DNA from: Mycobacterium sp. IS-836
GTDB lineage: Bacteria > Actinomycetota > Actinomycetes > Mycobacteriales > Mycobacteriaceae
Direction: 5' to 3'
NCBI RefSeq assembly: GCF_001954275.1
Contig: NZ_MBEU01000017.1
Location: forward strand, 62,001-126,000
Length of the DNA stretch: 64,000 bases
Position 1 is the stretch's first letter. Every line of letters begins with the position of its first letter. Below the pieces are notes generated by a model. The model was not told the origin of the DNA, made no database searches, and saw only the letters and a list, made by a program, of their open reading frames with translations. Of the stretch, positions 25,125-34,004 are shown in pieces. A program made the position numbers and the translations under genes.

Positions 25125-25583
25125 CGGTGGCCGTCGGGCCATGACCGAGGCGGGGGCCGCCCAATCTGTCGATACCTTGCGATGCTTGATCAGCCAGGTA
25201 TCACCGGCGGGCACCAGGACGTCGCGATAACGACCGAAATGGTCGAGTCCGATATGGGTGACCACGGTGAAGTACGACTCGACGTGGGCCTCGTCCGGGG
25301 TCAGGCCGGTGAACACCACCGTGGCGACGTTGTGCCGCACGACCGGCTTGCCGTCGACGTTGTCGGCGAAGTTGCCGGTGACACCGCCGAGGAAGGCCGC
25401 GATCTGGGATCGGCCGCACAGTGGTTCGGACCCCCGAATCTCGAGAATGCCGTCCGCGCAGAATGTTTCGGCAAGTCCGTCGAGCCGGCCGGCATCACCC
25501 GACCAGTTGTACCGCGCGAGGGTGTCGCGGATCCGCTCGCGCGCGACCAGTTCCCACATCTCCATCGTCGGGACTTTAGTCAT
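25116..25583 (-). CDS. SnoaL-like protein
   Basis: A 155-residue NTF2-fold protein (RERIRDTLARYNWSGDAGRLDGLAETF, then HNVATVVFTG and ESYFTVVTHIGLDHFGRYRDVLV), a pattern shared with many actinobacterial SnoaL_4 proteins next to steroid or aromatic catabolic genes. It is 21 bases behind a 57-residue gene and 124 bases ahead of the hsaD-like hydrolase. A cyclase, isomerase or binding role cannot be separated by sequence. Confidence 0.82.
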   Translation of the reverse strand: MTKVPTMEMWELVARERIRDTLARYNWSGDAGRLDGLAETFCADGILEIRGSEPLCGRSQIAAFLGGVTGNFADNVDGKPVVRHNVATVVFTGLTPDEAHVESYFTVVTHIGLDHFGRYRDVLVPAGDTWLIKHRKVSTDWAAPASVMARRPPNV

Positions 25584-25604
25584 GCGCCGCGGAGGCGTGC
25601 CGAG

Positions 25605-25778
25605 TTACCTGATGACGTAGGGCCGGAAGCCGTGGACGCCGGCGGGTGTGACTCCGTCGAGGTCGAAGACGGCGATCATGGCCCGCAAGAGGGCGGGGGA
25701 CCAGTCCTCGAATGGATGCGCATCGATCCGGTCGAGTACCTCGCAGCGGAGGTACTCAAGGTCCTGCGGGTCGGTCAT
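25605..25778 (-). CDS. Small conserved-looking protein, 57 residues
   Basis: ATG at 25778 to TAA at 25605 encodes an acidic small protein beginning MTDPQDLEYLRCEVLDR, continuing with HPFEDWSPALLRAMIAVFDLDG and ending GFRPYVIR. Amphipathic helices alternate with no low-complexity sequence, and it runs 21 bases ahead of the SnoaL gene in the same direction, which supports a real gene. No family recognised. It could be a regulatory or assembly peptide of this operon. Confidence 0.6.
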   Translation of the reverse strand: MTDPQDLEYLRCEVLDRIDAHPFEDWSPALLRAMIAVFDLDGVTPAGVHGFRPYVIR

Positions 25779-25891
25779 GTACCCGACGCTAGGGTCGGCG
25801 TCTCACGGTTGTACAGCCGACTTGTCAGATTCAAATGTGTCTCAGACCCGATCATCAGCGGTTTATCAGCAGCGCCGTGCTTTTTGGGTAC

Positions 25892-25914
25892 TTCCGCTAC
25901 GGGGAGTAGCGGAA
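25892..25914. promoter_or_regulatory. Perfect 9-bp inverted repeat before the molybdoenzyme gene
   Basis: TTCCGCTAC and GTAGCGGAA are separated by five bases, ending 12 bases before the GTG start at 25927. The position would overlap the promoter or the leader, so it may be a repressor operator or an RNA hairpin near the ribosome site. Confidence 0.55.
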
Positions 25915-25926
25915 TACAGTGGGTGG

Positions 25927-28185
25927 GTGACGACCGGCGATAACGGCAGGCATCTGCGTACCTGTCCACTGTGTGAAGCCATGTGCGGCTTAGAGATTCA
26001 CGTCGAGGGCGGCCCCACGGACGGGAAGGTCACCAGCATCCGCGGCAATCCCGATGACGTGTGGAGCCACGGACACATCTGTCCCAAAGGCGTGTCACTG
26101 GCCGCGCTGCACGACGACCCGGACCGCATCCGCCGCCCATTGATCAAGGTCGACGGCCGCTGGCAGGAGGTCGGCTGGGACGCCGCGTTTCGCCGCTGCA
26201 CCGAGCTCCTGACGCCGGTCATCGAAAAGTACGGAATCGGCGCGGTCAGCGCCTACACCGGCAACCCGCTAGCACATTCCTTCTCGCTGGCCCGCTACTC
26301 GGGCGTGCTCCTGGGCATGTCGGGGATGCCCGTCACGTATTCGCCGGGGACCGTCGACCAGTGGCCCAAGAACCTCTCCTCGCACCTTATGTACGGCCTC
26401 TGGTGGAACTTCCCGGTGCCCGACATCGAACGCACCGACCTGATGGTCATCATGGGCGCCAACCCGGCCGCGTCGCAGGGATCGCTGCTGGCCGCGCCCA
26501 ACGTGATGGGCCTGATCGAAGCGATCCGCAAACGCGGCAAGGTGATCGTGATCGATCCGGTGCGCACGCTGACCGCCGCCCGCGCCGACGAGTGGCTTCC
26601 TATCGTGCCGGGCACCGACGCGGCGCTGCTGCTTGCGGTCGCGCACACGCTGTTTGACGAAGACCTGATCGACCCCGGACCGCACGTCGACGGTGTAGGC
26701 ACGATGCGCCGGGTCGCTGCCGACTGGCCGCCGGAGCGGGTCAGCTCCGTCACCGGGATCGACGCGGATCGGATCCGAGGGCTGGCCCGCGAGCTCGCAA
26801 GCACCAAGAAGTCGGTGGTGTATGGCCGAATCGGCCTGTGCAATCAGGAGTTTGGCAGCCTGGCCAGCTGGCTGGTCGACGTCGTCAACATCTTGATCGG
26901 CCATTTCGATACGCCCGGCGGCGCGATGTTCCCGAAGCCGGCGGCCTGGTCGATCACCTCACAGCCGCTGCCCGGCCTGGAGGGCGGCGCCCCCGAATTC
27001 GGCCGGTGGCACACGCGCGTTCGCGGCGCGAAGGAAGTTCTCGGCCAGGCGCCCGTGTCGTGCATGGCCGAAGAGATCGCCACGCCGGGCGACGGGCAGC
27101 TCAAGGCGCTGATCACGGTCGCGGGCAACCCGGTCTTGTCCACGCCGGGGGGAGACAAACTCGACGAGGTGCTGCCGATGCTGGACGCGATGATCTCGAT
27201 TGACTTGTGGCTCAACGAGACAACGCGGCACGCCGACGTGATCCTGCCGGGGCTCTCGCCGCTCGAGCAACCACACCACGACGACCTCATCTTGCTGTTT
27301 GCGATCCGCAGCATCGCGAACTACTCGGCCCCGGTGTTCGACCCGGGCGATCGCCCGCACGAATGGGAGATCCTGATCCGGCTGACCGGCCTGTGCACCG
27401 GCACACCCGCCGAAGACGTCGACGTCGCGGCGATCGACGACGGCTTCTTCGACTACCTGGCGTTCACGCGCGGCCTCGACGGCGCGGAGATCCGCAAGCT
27501 CTACGACGATGCCGGTTTGAAAGGCGGCCCGGAACGGATGCTCGACCTCACGCTGCGAACCGGCCCCTTTGGGGACCAGTACGGCCGGAACCCGGGCGGG
27601 CTCACGTTGGACATGCTCAAGGCCAACCCGAACGGGATCGACTTCGGGCCGATGGTGCCTCAGCTCCCCGACATCCTGGCCACGCCCGACAAGAAAATCC
27701 GGCTCGCCCCGCAATACCTGCTCGACGACCTGCCGCGGCTGGCCGCGCGCCTGGAACGCCCCGCCGAGCCGCTGGTACTGGTCAGCCGGCGACACCTGCG
27801 GTCGAACAACACCTGGCTGCACAACGTGCCCGCGCTGATGAAAGGCAAGGACCGGTGCACGCTGCTGATCCATCCCGACGACGCCGCACGCTTCGGTGTG
27901 GCCGACGACGACGTCGTCACGGTGAAATCGGAGGCCGGCGAGATCAGGGTCCCCATCGAGATCACCGACGCGATCAAACCCGGCGTGGTGTCGATGCCGC
28001 ACGGCTGGGGCCACGGCAAGCCGGGCACCCGCATGTCCGTGGCCAACAGCTCGCCCGGCGCCAACACCAACGTGCTGTCCCCGCCGGCGTTCGTCGACGA
28101 GCCGTCCGGCAACGGTGTCCTCAACGGTATTCCGGTCACCGTGATCCACGAACAAGCCCGATTTCGAGCCACGCAAAGCGTGTGA
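25927..28185 (+). CDS. Molybdopterin oxidoreductase (DMSO-reductase/formate-dehydrogenase family)
   Basis: A 752-residue bis-MGD enzyme. Cys13, Cys16, Cys20 and Cys52 form the N-terminal 4Fe-4S site (CPLCEAMC ... ICPKG). Family blocks follow: GNPLAHSF, MGANPAAS near mid-N, GNPVLSTPGG, LNETTRHADVILPG, and a C-terminal molydopterin-binding domain (HLRSNNTWLHN, MPHGWGHG). No twin-Arg signal, so it is cytoplasmic. The metal ligand residue is not obvious; no Cys or Sec is seen at the usual place. No electron-transfer subunit is adjacent. GTG at 25927 is chosen because conserved sequence starts just after it. Substrate unknown. Confidence 0.9.
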   Translation: MTTGDNGRHLRTCPLCEAMCGLEIHVEGGPTDGKVTSIRGNPDDVWSHGHICPKGVSLAALHDDPDRIRRPLIKVDGRWQEVGWDAAFRRCTELLTPVIEKYGIGAVSAYTGNPLAHSFSLARYSGVLLGMSGMPVTYSPGTVDQWPKNLSSHLMYGLWWNFPVPDIERTDLMVIMGANPAASQGSLLAAPNVMGLIEAIRKRGKVIVIDPVRTLTAARADEWLPIVPGTDAALLLAVAHTLFDEDLIDPGPHVDGVGTMRRVAADWPPERVSSVTGIDADRIRGLARELASTKKSVVYGRIGLCNQEFGSLASWLVDVVNILIGHFDTPGGAMFPKPAAWSITSQPLPGLEGGAPEFGRWHTRVRGAKEVLGQAPVSCMAEEIATPGDGQLKALITVAGNPVLSTPGGDKLDEVLPMLDAMISIDLWLNETTRHADVILPGLSPLEQPHHDDLILLFAIRSIANYSAPVFDPGDRPHEWEILIRLTGLCTGTPAEDVDVAAIDDGFFDYLAFTRGLDGAEIRKLYDDAGLKGGPERMLDLTLRTGPFGDQYGRNPGGLTLDMLKANPNGIDFGPMVPQLPDILATPDKKIRLAPQYLLDDLPRLAARLERPAEPLVLVSRRHLRSNNTWLHNVPALMKGKDRCTLLIHPDDAARFGVADDDVVTVKSEAGEIRVPIEITDAIKPGVVSMPHGWGHGKPGTRMSVANSSPGANTNVLSPPAFVDEPSGNGVLNGIPVTVIHEQARFRATQSV

Positions 28186-28245
28186 TCTCACAGCGGATAG
28201 CTAACTGCGATCCAGGTTCCTGCTAACACCAACGCGCAAAGTGGC

Positions 28246-28551
28246 GTGATGGCGGCGAACAAGCAACGCGTCTTGGTGCAAACGATTCTCGCCGGTGTCG
28301 CGACGTTTGCGATGCTGGCACTATTCCACACTCCGCGATATGACGCCAAAACCGTTGGGGGATCAGCGCTTACCCGCGTCGTAGCCGACGGGAACGACGA
28401 CGAAGCCCAACTGCAACAACAGCTCCAGGCCCAGCAGCAGATGCAACAGGCCGAACAGCAAGAACAACTGGACCTTCAGCAAGCCCAGCAAGACGAGCAA
28501 CAGGGCCTGCAGGTCGAGCAGCAAGCCACGCTCTCGGTCCCCGGAAGTTAA
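28246..28551 (+). CDS. Small Gln-rich membrane-anchored or secreted protein
   Basis: About 100 residues: a short basic N-terminus (NKQR), one hydrophobic segment (ILAGVATFAMLALF, about 14-27), then a tail of roughly 50 residues made mostly of Gln, Glu, Asp and Leu, predicted as coiled coil. Start may be GTG 28246 or ATG 28249. The topology suggests an extracytoplasmic coil held at the membrane. No family recognised. It follows the molybdoenzyme by 60 bases and converges on an SDR. Confidence 0.72.
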   Translation: MMAANKQRVLVQTILAGVATFAMLALFHTPRYDAKTVGGSALTRVVADGNDDEAQLQQQLQAQQQMQQAEQQEQLDLQQAQQDEQQGLQVEQQATLSVPGS

Positions 28552-28559
28552 CCGCTGCT

Positions 28560-29435
28560 TCAGGGTGCGATCGGGCGATTCGTCCATTCGCGGTCGGCGC
28601 GGCGCGACGAGCGGAACCATCCGCCTGCCGCGCCGGTGCCGCCGTCGGTCGGGATGGTGTGGCCGGTGACGAACGCTGATAGGTCCGACGCCAGGAACAG
28701 GATGACGCGCGCCTGGTCCTCGGGCAGGCCCATCCGGCCGACGGGAACCCATTGCGGCCACTGCGTCTGCTCTTCGGCGGATAGCCACTGCGAGTAGGGC
28801 ACCTGCAGCGATTCCGTGACGTCGGGGCCGATGCCGTTGACCCGCACTCCGTCCCGGCCGACCTGGACCGCGAGGCTGCGCGTGAAGTGGATGACTGCCG
28901 CTTTGAACGCCGCATAGACCGGATCCTCGGGATAACCGCGCAACCCTTCGACCGACGAGACGTTGACGATCGCACCCGCGCGCTGGCCGATCATCGCCGG
29001 CAGGAATGCGTGGGTGACGAGGAAAACATGGTGCAGGTTGATGCGGTAGAGCTCATCCCACAGTTGCGGGTCGGTGTCGACGAAGTTGCCCGGGTGACGC
29101 AGCCAATGACCGACGTTGTTCACCAGGATGTCGATCCGCCCATAGCGACCCAGCACCGATTGCGCCAAGGACACAACCTGATTGGCGTCGCAAACGTCGG
29201 TGATCACCGCCAGCGCAGAACCCCCGCGGCTCGCGATGTCGTCAGCCGTTCGTTGCGCGAGTTCGGTGTCGCTATCGGCGATGACGACGCGCGCGCCGTG
29301 CTGGGCGAACAGCCGCGCGGTCGCCGCGCCGATTCCGCCACCACCTCCGGTGACCACCGCGACCCGGTCCGACAGCAGCCGACCATCGATTGCGTCCATG
29401 CCCATATCTTGGGCCATCGTGCTGGCCGCGCGCAT
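28560..29435 (-). CDS. Short-chain dehydrogenase/reductase
   Basis: An SDR of up to 291 residues with TGGGGGIG, Asp after beta-2 (IADSD), NNVG replacing NNAG, VSS as the catalytic Ser region, YAAFK as the Tyr/Lys motif and a C-terminal GHTIPTDGG. The start is uncertain: ATG codons occur at 29435, 29417, 29405 and 29399, none with a strong ribosome site; the fold needs only the last. Divergent from the esterase at 29565. Substrate unknown. Confidence 0.85.
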   Translation of the reverse strand: MRAASTMAQDMGMDAIDGRLLSDRVAVVTGGGGGIGAATARLFAQHGARVVIADSDTELAQRTADDIASRGGSALAVITDVCDANQVVSLAQSVLGRYGRIDILVNNVGHWLRHPGNFVDTDPQLWDELYRINLHHVFLVTHAFLPAMIGQRAGAIVNVSSVEGLRGYPEDPVYAAFKAAVIHFTRSLAVQVGRDGVRVNGIGPDVTESLQVPYSQWLSAEEQTQWPQWVPVGRMGLPEDQARVILFLASDLSAFVTGHTIPTDGGTGAAGGWFRSSRRADREWTNRPIAP

Positions 29436-29564
29436 AGATAAAGCCGGAATACCCGCCTTTCGCGCGCGTAAACAGTGAGAAACCCAACTTTGCCACAGGC
29501 TTTACGCAGAGTTTTCACGTGCTGGAGGCCGGGTACCCGCTTGTCAAAGTAGGAGTTGTTGCCA

Positions 29565-30614
29565 ATGGCCACAAGGGATCCGAAGCTTCGCCGTCGTTCG
29601 TTGCCGCGCAACACGAGCAATCGGCGCATTCACCACGGTCACAGCGCACAATCGGTTGCCGTTTCGTTGGCCAGTCGGTTGATCGTGAAAAACGCGGTGC
29701 GTGCCTGGGCAATTCAGCCGCATCTGCGCTGGCCGTTGGAATACGTCGACAGCATGGCCGGTTTGCTGCCACATTTTCGTTCGTCCGCGACTGTCGAACC
29801 CATACAACTCGAACACTGCGGGGCCGAATGGATTCGCGCGCGAGGGGCGTCCCCGGCGCGCGCGATCCTCTACCTGCACGGCGGGGCGTTCCTTACCTGC
29901 GGCCTGAACACCCACCGCTCCGTGGTGTGTCGCTTGTCGAAGGCCGCCGACGCCGGTGTGCTCACGGTCGGATACCGAAAGCTGCCGTCGCATCAAATCA
30001 GCGACGCGATCGAAGACGGCCTCAGCGGGCTGCGCTGGTTGCGGCAGCAAGGCTACGACGATGACCGAATTGTCGTGGCTGGCGACTCCGCCGGCGGTTA
30101 CCTCGCATTCATGACCACGCTGGCCGCCGTCCGGAACGAGCTTGCGAAACCCGCTGGGATCGCGGCGATTTCGCCATTCACCGACCCGGATCCGGCCCGC
30201 AAGCTAAGGCATCGAAACTCACGAAAGTGCTCGATGTTCACCCGCGGTGCGTTGTCGATGTTCGCCCGATACCTCGGCGAGGTGCAACTGCCGGTGGGCA
30301 AGGGAAGCTCCAATGCGCGCGTGGTCTCACCGGTCGACGCCGACCTATCCTCGCTGCCTCCAGTGACCATCCACGCCAGCTCCGATGAGCTGTTGCTCCC
30401 GGACGCAGAGCTCATGGCGAAGCGCTTGGAAGCCAGTGGAATCCGCTGCGATTTGCATCTTTGGGACGGGCAGATTCACGATTTTCCGTTGGCGGCCGAC
30501 ATCCTGCCCGAGGGGCGGCGTGCCATCCGCTACATCGGGGACTTCGTCAAGGATGTCACGACCGGCCCCGGCAGCGCTTGGCGCACGCCGGAGATCACCG
30601 CCGCCGCCGGATAG
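29565..30614 (+). CDS. HSL-family alpha/beta hydrolase (Lip-type esterase)
   Basis: A 349-residue esterase with HGGA (105-108), nucleophile Ser175 in GDSAGG, the acid in SSDELLLPD and His in IHDFPL. A basic N-terminus of about 25 residues (RRRSLPRNTSNRRIHH) precedes the fold and could bind membrane or polyanion. AGGAG eight bases before ATG 29565 fixes the start over TTG 29556. It resembles mycobacterial Lip carboxylesterases used on fatty-acid esters. Monocistronic by spacing. Confidence 0.88.
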   Translation: MATRDPKLRRRSLPRNTSNRRIHHGHSAQSVAVSLASRLIVKNAVRAWAIQPHLRWPLEYVDSMAGLLPHFRSSATVEPIQLEHCGAEWIRARGASPARAILYLHGGAFLTCGLNTHRSVVCRLSKAADAGVLTVGYRKLPSHQISDAIEDGLSGLRWLRQQGYDDDRIVVAGDSAGGYLAFMTTLAAVRNELAKPAGIAAISPFTDPDPARKLRHRNSRKCSMFTRGALSMFARYLGEVQLPVGKGSSNARVVSPVDADLSSLPPVTIHASSDELLLPDAELMAKRLEASGIRCDLHLWDGQIHDFPLAADILPEGRRAIRYIGDFVKDVTTGPGSAWRTPEITAAAG

Positions 30615-30653
30615 CGGCCGAACAAGCGCCGCGAAAGCTCTTGCACCGCAGGC

Positions 30654-30872
30654 CTATTCGTATTGCTCGCGTTCTTCGAGTTCCGGGTCGATCAGGACTG
30701 TCTCACGTTGTTCCTGCCAGTCGGAGGGAGCCGCCTCGAGCGGCACGTCGCCGTCGTCCGGCCAGGATGTGGCGTCGTCCTCGTCGGCCGGCGAACCGGA
30801 GGTCGGCTGCTGTTGCTCAACGGCATCCGCGACGGGCACGTCGTCGGGGAAGTCATTGTCGCTGTGCTGCAT
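30654..30872 (-). CDS. Small acidic hypothetical protein
   Basis: A 72-residue, strongly acidic protein (MQHSDNDFPDDVPVADAVEQQ..., ending LIDPELEEREQYE) with no Cys and little hydrophobic content, so probably disordered. ATG at 30872 is taken because the upstream frame is low-quality and antisense to the FHA-ABC gene. Acidic small proteins with EQ-rich repeats are common in mycobacteria. Divergent from the exporter, 85 bases apart. Function unknown. Confidence 0.6.
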   Translation of the reverse strand: MQHSDNDFPDDVPVADAVEQQQPTSGSPADEDDATSWPDDGDVPLEAAPSDWQEQRETVLIDPELEEREQYE

Positions 30873-30957
30873 GGACGGCGGGTTACCCGCGGTTTCGCCA
30901 TCGAAAACGTCGCGATGACTTGCCCTGCGCTTGCCGCCAGCCGATACAGTTGGCGTA

Positions 30958-33621
30958 ATGAGCCGACCAGCCCCGCCTGTGCTGACTGTGCGGTATGACG
31001 GAGCCGAGCGCACCTTCGCCGCAGGCAACGATGTCGTGATCGGGCGTGACCTGCGGGCGGATGTCCGCGTTGCCCACCCGCTGATATCGCGCACGCACCT
31101 GCTGGTGCGATTCGACCAGGGCCGATGGGTCGCGATCGACAATGGCAGCCTCAACGGCCTCTATGTCAACAGCCGGCGGGTGCCGACCGTCGACATCCTG
31201 GACGGCCTGCGGGTCAACATCGGAAATCCGGACGGTCCGGCGCTGGCCTTCGAGGTCGGTCGCCACCTGGGCTCGGCCGGGCGCCCACCCTTGACGACGT
31301 CGATTCCACTGCTCAGCCCGTCGAGCGAACCGAGTGGCCCAGCGCCGGTCCAGGGCCCACAGGGAACCGTCACGTCCCCCTGGACGGGCCAGCCGCAGCC
31401 CTCCCCGTCGGGGCCGTTGCGGTCGCCGCCGACGCGTCCGCCCACCGGACCGCAACCGGTCCAGCCGCGGGGTCCGCTGTCGACGTCCCCGTCCGGGCCG
31501 CAGCCGCGCTACCCGACCGGCGGACAACCGGCCGCTCCGCCCAGCGGGTCGCACTCGGCACCGCAGATCTACCGGGCACCACCGGCGAAAGCGACCCCGG
31601 CCTCCGCGGCCGGACCCGAGACCATGCGCGTCAGCGCTGATGCGTCGAACCTTGCGACCTCGATGTTGAAGATCCTGCGGCCGGGTAAAGCGGAGTCGAT
31701 GCCCGGCGCGATCAAGATCGGCCGCGCCAACGACAACGACATCGTCATTCCCGAGGTCCTCGCATCACGTCACCACGCCACCCTGATCCCGACGCCGCGC
31801 GGCACCGAGATTCATGACAACCGCAGCATCAATGGCACTTTCGTCAACGGATCGCGGGTCGACGTGGCGGTGCTGAACGAGGGCGACGTCGTCACGATCG
31901 GGAACATCGACCTTGTCTTCGCGGGCGGCACGCTGGCCCGCCGCGACGAGGCCGCGACCGCGACGCGCACCGGCGGCCTCGACGTGCGCCGGGTGACGTG
32001 GACGATCGACAACAACAAGTCGCTGTTGGACGACATCTCGCTGGGTGCGCTTCCCGGAACGCTGACGGCCGTCATCGGTCCATCGGGCGCCGGGAAGTCG
32101 ACGTTCGCGAGGTTGGTGGCCGGGTACACCAGCCCGACCAACGGCACGGTGGCCTTCGAGGGCCACAACGTTCACGCCGAATACGCCTCGCTGCGAAGCA
32201 GAATCGGCATGGTGCCGCAGGACGACGTCGTGCACGGTCAGCTGACCGTGCAACAGGCGCTGATGTATGCGGCCGAACTGCGGCTGCCGCCGGACACCAC
32301 CAAGGAGGACCGTGCCCAGGTGGTGGCCCGGGTGCTCGAGGAACTCGAGATGAGCCAGCACCTGCAGACGCGAGTGGACAAATTGTCGGGCGGCCAGCGC
32401 AAGCGCGCGTCGGTGGCCCTGGAGTTGCTGACCGGGCCGTCGCTGCTGATCCTGGACGAGCCGACCTCCGGTCTGGACCCCGCGCTGGACCGGCAGGTCA
32501 TGACGATGCTGCGGCAGTTGGCCGACGCGGGCCGGGTGGTCCTCGTGGTCACCCACTCGCTGACGTACCTCGACGTCTGCGATCAGGTTCTGCTGCTCGC
32601 CCCCGGCGGCAAGACCGCCTTCTGCGGGCCGCCCAGCCAAATCGGCCCGGCGATGGGAACCACCAACTGGGCCGACATCTTCAGCTCGGTCGCCGGCGAC
32701 CCCGACGCGGCCAAAGCGCGGTACCTGGCGCAGACGGGCCCGCCCCCGCCGCCGCCACCCGCGGAGAAGCCCGCCGAGCTGGGCGATCCGCCGCAAACCA
32801 GCCTCGTCCGGCAGTTCTCCACGATCGCCCGGCGACAGATTCGGTTGATCGTCAGCGACCGCGGCTACTTTGCTTTCCTTGCGCTGTTGCCGTTCATCAT
32901 GGGCTCGCTGTCGATGTCGGTGCCCGGCGACGTCGGCTTCGGCATTCCCAATCCCATGGGTGACGCGCCGACCGAGCCCGGCCAGATCCTGGTGCTGCTC
33001 AACGTCGGTGCGGTCTTCATGGGGACGGCACTGACCATCCGGGATCTCATCGGCGAGCGCGCCATCTTCCTGCGTGAGCAGGCGGTCGGGCTGTCCACCA
33101 GCGCCTACCTGCTGGCGAAGGTCTGTGTCTACACCGTGTTCGCGATCGTTCAGTCGGCGATCGTCACCGCCATCACGCTGCTGGGCAAGGGTGGCCCGAC
33201 CCAGGGCGCCGCGGCGCTGGGCAAGCCCGGGCTGGAGCTGTTCGTTGATGTCGCGGCGACGACGGTCGCCTCGGCGATGCTCGGGTTGGCGCTGTCGGCC
33301 ATCGCCAAGTCCAATGACCAGATCATGCCGCTGCTCGTCGTGGCGGTCATGTCGCAGCTGGTGTTCTCCGGCGGCATGATTCCGGTGACCGCGCGCATCG
33401 GGCTGGACCAGATGTCTTGGGCCACACCGGCGCGGTGGGGTTTCGCGACGTCGGCCTCCACTGTCAACTTGATTCACCTGGAGCCCGGGCCGCAGGTGCC
33501 GAAGGATTCACACTGGCATCACAATGCCGCCACCTGGTGGTTCGACATGGCCATGCTGGTGGTGATCAGCGTTTGCTATCTGTGCTTCGTGCGCTGGAAG
33601 ATTCGCCTCAAGGGAGGCTAG
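30958..33621 (+). CDS. FHA-domain ABC exporter (Rv1747 type)
   Basis: An 887-residue fused half-transporter. FHA domain 1 (about 1-100; Gly29-Arg30, SRTH 44-47, NG 66-67) and FHA domain 2 (about 235-322; GR 255-256, SRHH 270-273, NG 292-293) flank a Pro/Ser/Thr-rich linker (110-222). Then comes an ABC ATPase (Walker A 374-382, LSGGQ 476-480, Walker B LLILDEP 496-502) and an ABC2-type membrane domain with about six helices from residue 625. In M. tuberculosis, Rv1747 is phosphorylated in its linker by PknF, and its FHA domains bind the phosphothreonines. Here no kinase is adjacent; the nearest is 4.6 kb downstream. The likely cargo is a cell-wall glycolipid. Confidence 0.93.
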   Translation: MSRPAPPVLTVRYDGAERTFAAGNDVVIGRDLRADVRVAHPLISRTHLLVRFDQGRWVAIDNGSLNGLYVNSRRVPTVDILDGLRVNIGNPDGPALAFEVGRHLGSAGRPPLTTSIPLLSPSSEPSGPAPVQGPQGTVTSPWTGQPQPSPSGPLRSPPTRPPTGPQPVQPRGPLSTSPSGPQPRYPTGGQPAAPPSGSHSAPQIYRAPPAKATPASAAGPETMRVSADASNLATSMLKILRPGKAESMPGAIKIGRANDNDIVIPEVLASRHHATLIPTPRGTEIHDNRSINGTFVNGSRVDVAVLNEGDVVTIGNIDLVFAGGTLARRDEAATATRTGGLDVRRVTWTIDNNKSLLDDISLGALPGTLTAVIGPSGAGKSTFARLVAGYTSPTNGTVAFEGHNVHAEYASLRSRIGMVPQDDVVHGQLTVQQALMYAAELRLPPDTTKEDRAQVVARVLEELEMSQHLQTRVDKLSGGQRKRASVALELLTGPSLLILDEPTSGLDPALDRQVMTMLRQLADAGRVVLVVTHSLTYLDVCDQVLLLAPGGKTAFCGPPSQIGPAMGTTNWADIFSSVAGDPDAAKARYLAQTGPPPPPPPAEKPAELGDPPQTSLVRQFSTIARRQIRLIVSDRGYFAFLALLPFIMGSLSMSVPGDVGFGIPNPMGDAPTEPGQILVLLNVGAVFMGTALTIRDLIGERAIFLREQAVGLSTSAYLLAKVCVYTVFAIVQSAIVTAITLLGKGGPTQGAAALGKPGLELFVDVAATTVASAMLGLALSAIAKSNDQIMPLLVVAVMSQLVFSGGMIPVTARIGLDQMSWATPARWGFATSASTVNLIHLEPGPQVPKDSHWHHNAATWWFDMAMLVVISVCYLCFVRWKIRLKGG

Positions 33622-33782
33622 GCACCCTTGCGGACCACGTGGTCGGCGGCTGTGTGCATCCGGTCCGACAGTTGCAGCAGATCATGCTCGCCCACGCCGT
33701 GGGGCATCGTGTATGCCAGCCGCCGCAGTTCGACGGCGCAGTTGCGCAACTCCTCGCGGAGGCGCGTCTCGATGGTGGGCAT
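33618..33782 (-). CDS. Small hypothetical protein, 54 residues
   Basis: ATG at 33782 to TAG at 33618, overlapping the end of the FHA-ABC gene by four bases in convergent orientation. The sequence (MPTIETRLREELRNCAVELRRLAYTM, ..., LSDRMHTAADHVVRKGA) forms two amphipathic helices with one Cys and looks coding. It may be a small helical hairpin protein. No family recognised. Confidence 0.55.
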   Translation of the reverse strand: MPTIETRLREELRNCAVELRRLAYTMPHGVGEHDLLQLSDRMHTAADHVVRKGA

Positions 33783-34004
33783 GCCCGAAATTTTCGCAGG
33801 CCCCGCGCCGATCCGCGATGGCAGCGAAGTGTTTTAACGGGAGTTTGACAGCGTTTTTACAGTCGGGGCTCCCAACTTGCGCGGCGTGGCGGCGACCAGC
33901 GTCCGCTCCTCACGCTCGAGCGGTCGACGAGAAGGGTGAGGCTGCCTCCCTCCCTCCGGTTTCACTTCTGCGCATCCCGTGGCCAGCACCTACAGTTGGA
34001 ACCT

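Noticed and set aside
31765..33477. A 570-codon minus-strand open frame
   Set aside because: It is the shadow of the FHA-ABC exporter; composition is Arg/Gln/His-rich as expected from antisense high-GC DNA.
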